Assembly (NCBI RefSeq): GCF_000986865.1
Contig: NZ_LAVS01000008.1
Location: forward strand, 1-64,000
Source of the DNA: Rheinheimera mesophila
GTDB lineage: Bacteria > Pseudomonadota > Gammaproteobacteria > Enterobacterales > Alteromonadaceae
Direction of reading: 5' to 3'
Length of the DNA: 64,000 nucleotides
The position numbers and the translations under genes were made by a program. Within the stretch, counting starts at the first letter, position 1. Every line of letters starts with the position of its first letter. The notes under the pieces are model-generated. The model saw only the letters and a program-made list of their open reading frames with translations. It searched no databases and was not told the origin of the DNA. Shown here one piece after another: positions 25,264 through 33,736 of the stretch.

Positions 25264-27531
25264 CTAAGCACGCAATTGGTTCAACAGCTGTTTTTGATCA
25301 AGGAAACGTTGTACCTGCAGACGAACCTGTTTAGGTGACTGGCAGGCCAGAATTTCCGGCAGCAGCAATTGCAGCTCCGACAGATGAACTCTGCGCAATA
25401 ACCATTTAATTTTCGCCAGGTTACTGCTGTTCATACTGAATTTGTCATACCCCATAGCCGCTAAAATCAATACACCAGCAGGTTCACCTGCCAGCTCGCC
25501 ACAAATACTCATAGGCAACTGCAAGCCCTGCGCCTGCAAGGACATCTGGTGCAAGGCACGCAGTACCGCCGGATGCATGGCATCATACAAACCTGCAACT
25601 CTTGGGTTGTTGCGATCAACCGCCAATAAATACTGAGTTAAATCGTTAGTACCGACTGAGCAGAAATCAATTTTACGCGCTAATTCAGGCAACTGGTACA
25701 TAATGGATGGCACTTCGATCATCACGCCAACTTTGGCTTTAGGCAACTGCACTTCAGTGCCGGCTAATTCATCCGTCAGCTCAAAAGTGGCTTGTTTAAT
25801 TAACCGCAGTGATTCATCCACTTCGGCCAAATCCGAGATCATCGGCAGTAGTATATGTAAATTGCCCTGGCCTATATTGGCTTTGAGCATAGCGCGGATT
25901 TGTACCAGGAAAATCTCCGGATGATCCAAAGTTAACCTTATACCGCGCCAGCCTAAAAAGGGGTTTTCTTCGATAATACTGAAATAGGGCAGCGCTTTAT
26001 CGCCGCCAACATCCAATGTACGCATCACCACGGCTTTGGTCGGGTGTGAAGCCAGCACTTTTTTGTACAGCTCGATTTGCTCCGCTTCGGTGGGGAAGCG
26101 GTTTCGCATAATAAAAGGGAATTCGGTACGGTATAAGCCTATACCGTCTGTATAAGACGGCTGCGCACTTTCCAGCTCTATCGCCAGACCCGCATTGACC
26201 ATCAAACTAAAAGGCACACCACAAGCGCTTTGCGCATTTAAATGCATCTCAGACTGATAACGGGCACTGAGCTGGGCATCTTCACTGATCAGGGCCTGAT
26301 ATTCCGCCAGAATAGGCTCGGCTGGAGCCACTAATATCTGCCCCCGATAACCATCGACAATCAAACGCTGACTTTGCCAATGAAACAGCGGCAACTCGTC
26401 CAACCCCATCACAGCCGGAATACCCAAAGCGCGCGCCATAATAGCGGCGTGGGAGTTGACTGAGCCTTTCAGGGATACAATAGCGACCAGTTGAGCCCGC
26501 GGAATTTCAGCCAACATAGTGGCGGTAACGTTATCGGCCACTAACACGACTTTTTCCGGTAATTTATGATGACGCTGTTCAGTATCGAGCAAATGATTCA
26601 GTACTCTCTGGCCTAAATCACGGATATCTGTGCCACGCTCCCGTAAATAAGGATCGTCCATATCATCAAACTGGCGGGCAAATTTCTCTACGACACGTTT
26701 TAATGCGCTTTTGGCACACCAGCCTTCGTGGATTTGCTTTTCAATTTCGTTGCCAAGGCTGGCTGCGTCTAACAACTGATGGTAAACATCAAAAATCGCC
26801 AAAGCATCCGGCGGCAAATGCCCGGCCATCCTTTCGGCTAAACGGTTAAATTCGGCTTTGGTAATTTTGACGGCTTTGTAAAAACGCGACAGCTCTTTTT
26901 CCGGATCGTCGACTTTTTTCAGCGATATCGCATCAAAGTCACTGGAGGGCTCCAGCACAAAACCTTCACCAATTGCGATGCCCGGCGCACCGGGTAAACC
27001 TTGAAGCTGCCCGGTATTTTTTTGTTGTTTTGAATTCTGACTGGCGGCCTGACGCATTTCGGCGTTGACTAACACAGAAGCCAGTTGCACTCCCAATGTC
27101 ACCAGAAAAGACTCTTCGTCTTCACTGAACACTCTGGATTCGCCCTGCTGGATGGTTAAAACACCAAGCACTTTACGATGATGAATAATAGGACAGCCTA
27201 AAAAAGCCGAAAAGCGGTCTTCACTCACTTCTGGAGTGACTTTAAAGCGCGGGTGCAGATGAGCCTGAGCCAGGTTAATCGGCTCTTCACGTTGCCCAAC
27301 CCAACCAATTAATCCCTCAGAGAACCCAATAGCCACCTGACCGACGGCTTCAGGATTTAAGCCATCTGTAGCCATCAGCATAAAATGCTGTTGTTCATAG
27401 TCAGCTAAATACACTGAACAACATTCTGTTTTCAGTGCATTTTTTACATTCGAGACTAAGCCAGCCAATGCGTTATTCAGTACCGGCTCTTGCGCCACAT
27501 CCTGCACTATGCGCCTTAACTGGCTCAGCAT
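25264..27531 (-). CDS. ptsP: Phosphoenolpyruvate-protein phosphotransferase PtsP (EI-Ntr)
   Basis: 755 aa. It is the first enzyme of the nitrogen-PTS relay. An N-terminal GAF domain (about 1-165) is followed by enzyme I modules: the phosphohistidine loop GSVNSHAAIMARALGIPAVMG (about 360-380), VMRTLDVGGDKALPYF, FCSVGTNDLTQYLLAVDRNN, and the active-site cysteine in MSICGELAG. It ends with a basic C-terminal tail. It lies 2 nt after rppH, the standard rppH-ptsP pair. Confidence 0.96.
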   Translation of the reverse strand: MLSQLRRIVQDVAQEPVLNNALAGLVSNVKNALKTECCSVYLADYEQQHFMLMATDGLNPEAVGQVAIGFSEGLIGWVGQREEPINLAQAHLHPRFKVTPEVSEDRFSAFLGCPIIHHRKVLGVLTIQQGESRVFSEDEESFLVTLGVQLASVLVNAEMRQAASQNSKQQKNTGQLQGLPGAPGIAIGEGFVLEPSSDFDAISLKKVDDPEKELSRFYKAVKITKAEFNRLAERMAGHLPPDALAIFDVYHQLLDAASLGNEIEKQIHEGWCAKSALKRVVEKFARQFDDMDDPYLRERGTDIRDLGQRVLNHLLDTEQRHHKLPEKVVLVADNVTATMLAEIPRAQLVAIVSLKGSVNSHAAIMARALGIPAVMGLDELPLFHWQSQRLIVDGYRGQILVAPAEPILAEYQALISEDAQLSARYQSEMHLNAQSACGVPFSLMVNAGLAIELESAQPSYTDGIGLYRTEFPFIMRNRFPTEAEQIELYKKVLASHPTKAVVMRTLDVGGDKALPYFSIIEENPFLGWRGIRLTLDHPEIFLVQIRAMLKANIGQGNLHILLPMISDLAEVDESLRLIKQATFELTDELAGTEVQLPKAKVGVMIEVPSIMYQLPELARKIDFCSVGTNDLTQYLLAVDRNNPRVAGLYDAMHPAVLRALHQMSLQAQGLQLPMSICGELAGEPAGVLILAAMGYDKFSMNSSNLAKIKWLLRRVHLSELQLLLPEILACQSPKQVRLQVQRFLDQKQLLNQLRA

Positions 27532-27533
27532 TC

Positions 27534-28052
27534 TTAACCCCTTCTGATTAACTTGTCATTTTTTCCATCTCTACGAAGATACGGCAATGCAATAGGGGCA
27601 AACTCCTTCATTACCTTGCGGTACACTTCCCGCTTAAAGGCAACGACCTGACGCACCGGATACCAATAACTGACCCAACGCCAGTCATCAAACTCCGGAT
27701 GCGAAGTTTTTAACAGATTTACGTCTTCATCCTTACAGGTCAGGCGCAGCAAAAACCATTTTTGCTTTTGCCCTATACACACCGGATTACTGTCCCGCCG
27801 GATTAAACGCTTGGGTAACTTGTACCTCAGCCAGTGTTTAGTGACCGCAATAATTTCTACGTCTTGCGGCTGTAAACCAACTTCTTCGTTTAACTCGCGA
27901 TACATGGCCTGCTCTGGGGTTTCCCCATCGTCAATGCCACCCTGTGGGTACTGCCAGGAATGCTGACCGTATCTCCTTGCCCAAAACACCTGTCCCTGGT
28001 GGTTGTATATTACAATGCCGACGTTGGCTCTAAAGCCTTCAGCGTCGATCAC
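27534..28052 (-). CDS. rppH: RNA pyrophosphohydrolase RppH
   Basis: 172 aa. This Nudix enzyme removes pyrophosphate from mRNA 5' ends to trigger decay. The Nudix box is [23 protein letters not shown] (positions about 38-60), preceded by [24 protein letters not shown] is the typical RppH start. Divergent from mutH. Confidence 0.97.
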   Translation of the reverse strand: MIDAEGFRANVGIVIYNHQGQVFWARRYGQHSWQYPQGGIDDGETPEQAMYRELNEEVGLQPQDVEIIAVTKHWLRYKLPKRLIRRDSNPVCIGQKQKWFLLRLTCKDEDVNLLKTSHPEFDDWRWVSYWYPVRQVVAFKREVYRKVMKEFAPIALPYLRRDGKNDKLIRRG

Positions 28053-28433
28053 AAAAACCTCTAGCTTAGTTACAGCTGTTGTTTCATCGATTCTTTCATA
28101 AAGTCACGACTTCGGCAAATTGTATTTTCTACAGAGTTATCCACAATTTAGGTGACTAATTAGCGAGCACTGTGAACTTCTACACAGGCTCTGTATATAA
28201 AGCTGTGTATAAGGATGTTTTTATTCTTGAATAACTCCTAAACGCTGGAATAACACTCAAACAACAGTCAAAAAATACTGATAAAAAACATAAGGTTAGC
28301 CACTAAAGCCTGCTATTTAAGCAGTGTTACAACTGTGTATAACTCGCTTTGTTTGCTTTTTGAGCAGCAAATAAAAGTAAAAAATGGTAATGTTTTGAAA
28401 GACCTGAATCCTTGCTCTGTTGATGATGCATTT
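28053..28433. other. rppH-mutH intergenic region with three DnaA-box matches
   Basis: This AT-rich, 381-bp divergent gap contains TTATCCACA (28137-28145, plus strand) and two copies of TTATACACA on the minus strand (28204-28212 and 28334-28342), all fitting the TTATNCACA DnaA box. No small gene or terminator is evident. The boxes may mark DnaA control of mutH or DnaA titration (inference). Confidence 0.55.
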
Positions 28434-29102
28434 ATGAGCCTGCCCCCAAAAAACATCGAAGAACTAACTGAACGTTGTAGCCGGATCGCCGGGCTAACCT
28501 TAGGTCAGTTAGCAGAGCAATGGCAACTGCAACTGCCCGCCAATCTGCAACGTGAAAAAGGTATGGTAGGGCAATTACTGGAGTTAGTGCTGGGTGCCAG
28601 CAGTGGCAGTAAAGCTGAACCTGACTTCCCACATTTAGGCATTGAACTGAAAACCCTGCCTGTGGACAGCTTGGGTAAACCGCTGGAGAGCACCTATGTC
28701 TGTGTGGCACCTTTGACTGACGTATCAGGTTTACGCTGGCAAGATTCATGGGTCTGTCGCAAACTCAGTAAGGTGTTGTTTGTACCTGTGCTGGCGGAGC
28801 GCGGGATCCCTTTACCAGAGCGCCAGATAGGCACAGCTTTTTTGTGGAGTCCTGATGCACAACAGCAGGCGCTGTTGCAACAGGACTGGGAAGAGCTGAT
28901 GGAGCTGATTGTGTTAGGTGGCATTGACCGCATTAAGGGAGCACATGGCAAAGTGCTGCAACTGCGGCCTAAAGCGGCCAATAGCAGAGCTTTAACTGCT
29001 GCTATTGGCGCTGATGGAGAGCCTATTCAAACGCTGCCCAGAGGATTTTATTTAAAGGCCAGTTTTACCGCATCGTTGCTGGCCCGCCAGTTTGGTGATT
29101 AG
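28434..29102 (+). CDS. mutH: DNA mismatch repair endonuclease MutH
   Basis: 222 aa. It nicks the unmethylated strand at hemimethylated GATC sites. MSLPPKNIEELTERCSRI and GLTLGQLA align with the E. coli start. The catalytic DxnExK triad is visible in PDFPHLGIELKTLPVDSLG, followed by WEELMELIVLG and LRPKAANSRALTAAIGA, then LPRGFYLKASFTASLLARQF. The frame is open 33 codons further upstream to a GTG at 28335, which falls inside a DnaA-box match and adds residues absent from the family, so the ATG at 28434 is chosen, though its ribosome site is weak. Its presence implies Dam methylation. Confidence 0.95.
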   Translation: MSLPPKNIEELTERCSRIAGLTLGQLAEQWQLQLPANLQREKGMVGQLLELVLGASSGSKAEPDFPHLGIELKTLPVDSLGKPLESTYVCVAPLTDVSGLRWQDSWVCRKLSKVLFVPVLAERGIPLPERQIGTAFLWSPDAQQQALLQQDWEELMELIVLGGIDRIKGAHGKVLQLRPKAANSRALTAAIGADGEPIQTLPRGFYLKASFTASLLARQFGD

Positions 29103-29941
29103 CCCTGATATTTACTTAACAGTTGCTGATAATCGCCACTATCTTTTAGCTGCTGCAAAGCCTGATTAAAAGAGCTGACCTGCTCCGGCTGTACTGTGGA
29201 TTTACTGAACATGACATAAATAGGGGTTTCTTCCAGCTTGATGCTGTGCGGCTCAATCTGCTGCTCCAGTCCTTTGCGACGGATAATAGCAGCACCGACA
29301 AAACTGTCCTCTAATACGGCATCCACCTGCTCGTCCAGTAATACTGCAATATTTTGTTCACTCATGGTCGATTCAACAAAGTGCGGGCGCATCTGCTCAT
29401 CGCTGTACAAGGCGGTAATTTGTTCACCGTAATAATAGTCGCTGATCAGGCCCACCTTGTGCTTAGCGGCGACCATTTCTGCAACTGAAGCAAAGTTGAA
29501 TTTACCCGCATCATCTTTGCGGACAAATAACTGAAACTGTTCGGCACGGTAAGGTTCCGAAAACAACGCAAATTGTTCACGGGCTGGCGTTTTGGATGCT
29601 CCCAGTAGCACATCCAACTGCCCTTGCCTGAACTGCCCTAATAACTCTTGCCAGGTGCCATGTTGTAACACCAGCGTACAGTTCATTCGTCCTGCAACGG
29701 CCTGCATGATCTCAATATCCAGTCCGCTGGCTTGTTGTTCAAGCCCAACATATTGGTAAGGTTCCCAGGATTCAAACCCCAGCTTTAGCTGACAAGGCGC
29801 AACTTTGGGTTCAGAGCTGGTTTCTGCCACTTTCGTGACAGCTTCAGCAGGAGGAACGGCAGGACTTTGAGTTTCAGCAGGTTTACAGCCAGACAACAGC
29901 AGACAAACTACAGCGCTGCATAGAAGGTAGTGAACGTTCAT
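29099..29941 (-). CDS. Periplasmic solute-binding lipoprotein (SBP_bac_3 family)
   Basis: 280 aa. Lipobox LLLSGCKP, a Pro/Glu-rich linker (20-50), then a bacterial extracellular solute-binding domain, family 3 (LKLGFESWEPYQYVG, ASGLDIEIMQAVAGRMNCTL, GQLDVLLGASKTPAREQFALFSEPY). Such proteins bind amino acids or act as sensors. No ABC permease or sensor partner is adjacent. Its 3' end overlaps that of mutH by 4 nt in convergent orientation. Confidence 0.8.
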   Translation of the reverse strand: MNVHYLLCSAVVCLLLSGCKPAETQSPAVPPAEAVTKVAETSSEPKVAPCQLKLGFESWEPYQYVGLEQQASGLDIEIMQAVAGRMNCTLVLQHGTWQELLGQFRQGQLDVLLGASKTPAREQFALFSEPYRAEQFQLFVRKDDAGKFNFASVAEMVAAKHKVGLISDYYYGEQITALYSDEQMRPHFVESTMSEQNIAVLLDEQVDAVLEDSFVGAAIIRRKGLEQQIEPHSIKLEETPIYVMFSKSTVQPEQVSSFNQALQQLKDSGDYQQLLSKYQG

Positions 29942-30031
29942 AAGCGGCCTCGTTATTTTTTAGTGTCTATCCGCTTTGAGCTTAGTGCATCAGGGCAATT
30001 TTTCCTCTTACATCAGATACTTTTTCAATGA

Positions 30032-30053
30032 GGTCAGAGTCAAGACTCTGACC
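30032..30053. repeat. Perfect 22-bp palindrome downstream of dbpA
   Basis: Stem GGTCAGAGTC with an AA loop and its exact complement, 4 nt past the dbpA stop. There is no good T-run, so it is a poor terminator. It shares shape with palindromes at 37804-37830 and 51137-51160. Confidence 0.6.
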
Positions 30054-30057
30054 CTGT

Positions 30058-31434
30058 TCAAACAAAACGGCAGCGGAATTGACGGCCTTTGATTTTGCCT
30101 TCGCTTAAGCGTTTTAGTGCAGCATTTGCCACATCATTGCGAACAGCAACAAAACTGACCATAGGCAGTACATTAATTTTGCCTATTTGTTCAAAAGACA
30201 AACCCAGTTCCCCTGTTAAAGCTCCTACTATATCGCCAGGCCGCACTTTGTCTTTTTTACCACCATCGATCATCACAGTGCGCATAGGCGCACGCGCTGG
30301 TCTGGCGTCTTTGGCCGGATAGGCAGTGAGTTCTGCCCACTGTGCAGTTAAAGCCAACTGATCTTCCAGTGCCGCCAGACGACCCATTTGTGATGGCATG
30401 ACCAGTGTTAACGCCAAACCTTCACTACCCGCCCGACCGGTGCGCCCTACTCTGTGCACATGCACTTCAGGGTCATTGGCCAGATCGTAGTTAATGACTA
30501 AAGGCAAAGCGCTGATATCCAGGCCGCGGGCCGCGACATCTGTGGCGACCATAATCAGGCAGCTTTGATTGGTAAACTGCATCAGCACACGCTCGCGGTC
30601 CCTCTGTTCTAAGTCGCCATGCAAAGGCATCACGCTGTAACCGGCTGCGGATAATTCATCACAAATATCCTGAGTGTCTTTACGCATATTGGAGAAAATC
30701 AGCGCAGGTTTGGCGCCATGCCAGGATAAGAGTTGCTTCAACGCTGTAATTTTGTTGCCCGCATCCACCTCAATAAACTTTTGCTCTATATCGGTTTGTT
30801 CAGCATCTTCAACAAACACCTGCACAGCATCCGCTTTTAAGTGTCGTTTTAAATCGTTCACTTTTTCAGGGTAAGTGGCTGAAAACAGTAAGGTTTGGCG
30901 ATCTGCAGGCAAAGCATTGAGGATCACAGCCAGATCATCGGCAAAACCCATATCCAGCATCCGATCGGCTTCGTCCAGCACTAGCGTTTCAACATCAGAC
31001 AGGTTCAGCAGATTGCGGTCGAGCATCTCCAGAACACGGCCCGGTGTGCCGACAATAATGTGAGCGCCATGTTCTAACGAACCAATTTGTGGGCCTATTG
31101 AGACGCCACCGACCAGAGTCAGCACTTTGATATTATGCTGACTGCGGGCTAAACGACGGATCTCCTGTGCCACCTGCTCAGCCAGTTCACGGGTAGGACA
31201 AAGCACTAGTGATTGGATGCGGAAACGCTTGACCGCCAGCTTGTGCAATAAAGTCAGGGCAAACGCCACTGTTTTGCCACTGCCGGTGCGGGCTTTGGCC
31301 AGAATATCTTTGCCCTCTAGCAAGACAGGTAAAGCCTGCTGCTGAATAGGCGTCATCTGACTGTAACCAAGACTGTCAAGGCTTTGTAATAAGTGGTCTG
31401 CTAACGGCAGGGTCGTAAAGGTGGTATTGCTCAA
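30058..31434 (-). CDS. dbpA: ATP-dependent RNA helicase DbpA
   Basis: 458 aa. DEAD-box helicase motifs in order: Q-motif (QMTPIQQQALPVLL), ARTGSGKT, PTRELAEQ, GTPGR, DEAD (VLDEADRMLDMGF), SAT, ATDVAARGLDI, HRVGRTGRAG. The C-terminal about 75 residues (KVRPGDIVGALTGELGLSFEQIGKI, IKGRQFRCRFV) form the DbpA RNA-binding domain that recognises hairpin 92 of 23S rRNA during large-subunit assembly. Confidence 0.95.
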   Translation of the reverse strand: MSNTTFTTLPLADHLLQSLDSLGYSQMTPIQQQALPVLLEGKDILAKARTGSGKTVAFALTLLHKLAVKRFRIQSLVLCPTRELAEQVAQEIRRLARSQHNIKVLTLVGGVSIGPQIGSLEHGAHIIVGTPGRVLEMLDRNLLNLSDVETLVLDEADRMLDMGFADDLAVILNALPADRQTLLFSATYPEKVNDLKRHLKADAVQVFVEDAEQTDIEQKFIEVDAGNKITALKQLLSWHGAKPALIFSNMRKDTQDICDELSAAGYSVMPLHGDLEQRDRERVLMQFTNQSCLIMVATDVAARGLDISALPLVINYDLANDPEVHVHRVGRTGRAGSEGLALTLVMPSQMGRLAALEDQLALTAQWAELTAYPAKDARPARAPMRTVMIDGGKKDKVRPGDIVGALTGELGLSFEQIGKINVLPMVSFVAVRNDVANAALKRLSEGKIKGRQFRCRFV

Positions 31435-31532
31435 AAATAGGTACTCGCTATGAACACAAACACTGGCACAGGAAAAAGGGCGCGCACTATAACAGAAGCA
31501 TCCGTACTCAGCGAGTATAAATTTTAAGCAAC

Positions 31533-31665
31533 TTACCCTTCGTACTTGAAGCCGCAGCTTTGTTGACTGTCTGCTTTTATAAATAAGGTCGCCTCAGTCA
31601 CATAGGACCCTTCCTGGGGACTCCCACACTTGTCGTCGCGCTGCAACATCAATTACTTTGGGTAA
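31533..31665 (+). repeat. ERIC/IRU-like repeat 1 (decayed)
   Basis: About 130 bp beginning TACCCTTCGTACTTGAAGC and ending near TTACTTTGGGTAA, with internal TCAGTCACATAG and CCTGGGGACTC blocks. These are the outer ends and core of the ERIC/IRU palindrome family. It is inverted relative to repeat 2 and ends 13 bp from the thioesterase stop. Its core is more diverged than that of repeat 2. Confidence 0.8.
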
Positions 31666-31678
31666 GGGCACTTGCTGT

Positions 31679-32482
31679 TCAGGCAAAGACAGTCACAGTC
31701 TGACGGCTGATGGCGGCTAACTGGCCGTCCGGTTGCCATAGCTTGGCTTCGATATGATGATAACCATCAGCGCCGTGTTCAATACTGGCCAGATAACTCC
31801 ACCAGTCTGTGGTTGACGCTGCTGTGCCGCTGGCCTGATGCGGCTGGATAAACTCGATAGTCCAGGTGAGTGAGCTGGCGGGAGCTGGCTGGTTCAGTAA
31901 AGTTAAACTAACCGGAGGCCAGGCATCAACCAGCGCCAATAATTCCAGTACCCCCACAGTTATGCTTTTGCCTTCAGCAAAACGAATACGCCCGCCTAAC
32001 TCTGTCGCTGTACCGCCAGAAAACGGCATAGCGCCACGACAGATCTGGTAATCAAAATGTCGGGTAAATTCTGGTGCCGGGCCTTGTTTAGGCAATACCA
32101 TAGCCTGTCCGGCAAAGGCCGGTGCCGGTTCAGCCAGGATCTGAAAGGCCGATGGCCGCTCAGCACCAAAGCTTGCCAATAACACCAAAGCCACCTGATC
32201 CTGCTGGGTAATTTCGACCATAGCCTGAATGACCGACTTGCCCTGACGCAAAATACGGCGGGACACTGTGGCCGCTCCTGCATTCAGAGGTGCAACAAAA
32301 GATACCGACACTGAACGCAGCGGCATATTTGCCGGTAGTACTGTGATTAAATGCGCCAAAGCCAAAGCAGACGCCATACCACCAAACACAGCGCGGCCCT
32401 GGCCCCACTGCTCTGGCACGTCAATCTGTAGTTCATCCGGTTGTCCGACTTTAAACTGCTGCAAAACATCGGCAAATAACAT
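31679..32482 (-). CDS. Acyl-CoA thioesterase-like protein (double hotdog, TesB type)
   Basis: 267 aa. The sequence has the two-hotdog layout of TesB-like thioesterases: GQGRAVFGGMASALALAHLI, then RSVSVSFVAPLNAGAATVSRRILRQGKS in the first half, and LTWTIEFIQPHQASG and DGYHHIEAKLWQPDGQLAAISRQTV in the second. It probably hydrolyses acyl-CoA esters; the substrate cannot be read. It is bracketed by two ERIC-like repeats in inverted orientation, 13 bp downstream and 42 bp upstream. Confidence 0.8.
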   Translation of the reverse strand: MLFADVLQQFKVGQPDELQIDVPEQWGQGRAVFGGMASALALAHLITVLPANMPLRSVSVSFVAPLNAGAATVSRRILRQGKSVIQAMVEITQQDQVALVLLASFGAERPSAFQILAEPAPAFAGQAMVLPKQGPAPEFTRHFDYQICRGAMPFSGGTATELGGRIRFAEGKSITVGVLELLALVDAWPPVSLTLLNQPAPASSLTWTIEFIQPHQASGTAASTTDWWSYLASIEHGADGYHHIEAKLWQPDGQLAAISRQTVTVFA

Positions 32483-32524
32483 GACTCAATCCTCATTTTA
32501 TGATCGGGTGACAAGGCAACTTTT

Positions 32525-32652
32525 TATACCCAATGTAATTGGAGTTGCAGCGCGGCGACAAGTAAGTGAGCCCCCAGGAGCATAGTTAACCTATGTGACT
32601 GGGGCGAGTGCACGCCATCAACAAAGCTGCAGCTTCAAGTACGAAGGGTATA
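32525..32652 (-). repeat. ERIC/IRU-like repeat 2
   Basis: About 128 bp: ends TATACCC...GGGTATA, core GTGAGCCCCCAGGAGCATAG followed by CTATGTGACTGGGGCGAGTG, matching the ERIC consensus core (CCCCAGGAGC...GTGACTGGGG). It is inverted relative to repeat 1. Its last 18 bp are read as the final codons (YTLRT) and the TGA stop of the desaturase gene. Confidence 0.87.
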
Positions 32653-33729
32653 TGCTGTAGTGGCTTTACCACCGGGAAAAGAATACCTAATAATCCGCGC
32701 CACTACTGTGGCGTATTGGCGTAAAAAGCTGCCGCAGTTATAAGCAATGCCATATTTTTTCGCAATAGCCTGCACTTGCGGCGCCACGGTCAGGTAATGC
32801 AAAGCTGGCATATCCGGAAATAAATGATGCTCAATCTGGCAACTTAAATGGCCGGTCAAAATATGAAACCAACGCGGCCCGGTAAAGTTGGAGGAACCGA
32901 GAATTTGCCGGTAATACCAATGGCCGCGGCTTTCACCTTCGCATTGCGCTTGGGTAAAGGTGTGAACATCGGCGGTGAAATGACCACAAAAAATCACAGT
33001 GGAGGTCCATAAGTTACGGATCAGATTGGCCAGCAGATTGCCCGCTAACACCCACAACCACATAGGCCCGGCAATCAAAGGAAAAAACACATAATCTTTA
33101 AACAACTGACGGGCACCTTTACCAAAAAAGGCTTTTTTCAACTCGCTGTGATTGACAGTGTTAACCCGACCCGCTTTCTTTTTGCCAAAAAATACCCGCT
33201 CCCCTGCCAGCTCATGGTAAGACACCCCCCATTGAAACAAAGTGCTTAACAGCAGATAGGTGACCAACTGCCATAAGTTACGCAACCGCCAGCGAAAGTC
33301 ATTACTCAGGCGCAATAAGCCATAACCAAAATCACGGTCTTTGCCGATGATATTGGTGTAAGTGTGATGTTCAAAATTGTGGGTGCGTTGCCAGGAAGCA
33401 GCGTCACAGGCAATGTCCCACTCAAAACGTTTTGAGTGCAGCACAGGGTCATTCATCCAGTCGTACTGGCCATGCAAAACGTTATGACCTATTTCCATAT
33501 TGTCGAGAATTTTGGCCAGTGCCAACAGAGCAACACCGAATACCCACAACCAGGGCGTAACAAAACCCAACACCATCAGAATGCGGCCGGAAATAGCGCT
33601 TAAGCGCTGCGTCAGCAGCATACGGCGTATGTAGCGTGCTTCTTTGTCACCCAATTGGTTCATCACATTGGCTTTCACCTGGTCCAGCTCAGCAGCCAGT
33701 TCGGATAATTGTTGTTCTGTAAGTTTCAT
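32635..33729 (-). CDS. Membrane fatty acid desaturase
   Basis: 364 aa. It has three histidine boxes of acyl-lipid/acyl-CoA desaturases: IGHNVLHGQYD, RTHNFEHHTYTN, and CQIEHHLFPDMP, with hydrophobic pairs between them. It introduces a double bond using electrons from the adjacent reductase. I choose the ATG at 33729 (MKLTEQQLSELAAEL), preceded by AGGATCAAG and 7 nt after the reductase stop; upstream codons to 33801 overlap the reductase. The last five residues and the stop come from an ERIC-like repeat, so the C-terminus is not native. Confidence 0.92.
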   Translation of the reverse strand: MKLTEQQLSELAAELDQVKANVMNQLGDKEARYIRRMLLTQRLSAISGRILMVLGFVTPWLWVFGVALLALAKILDNMEIGHNVLHGQYDWMNDPVLHSKRFEWDIACDAASWQRTHNFEHHTYTNIIGKDRDFGYGLLRLSNDFRWRLRNLWQLVTYLLLSTLFQWGVSYHELAGERVFFGKKKAGRVNTVNHSELKKAFFGKGARQLFKDYVFFPLIAGPMWLWVLAGNLLANLIRNLWTSTVIFCGHFTADVHTFTQAQCEGESRGHWYYRQILGSSNFTGPRWFHILTGHLSCQIEHHLFPDMPALHYLTVAPQVQAIAKKYGIAYNCGSFLRQYATVVARIIRYSFPGGKATTAYTLRT

Positions 33730-33736
33730 CTTGATC

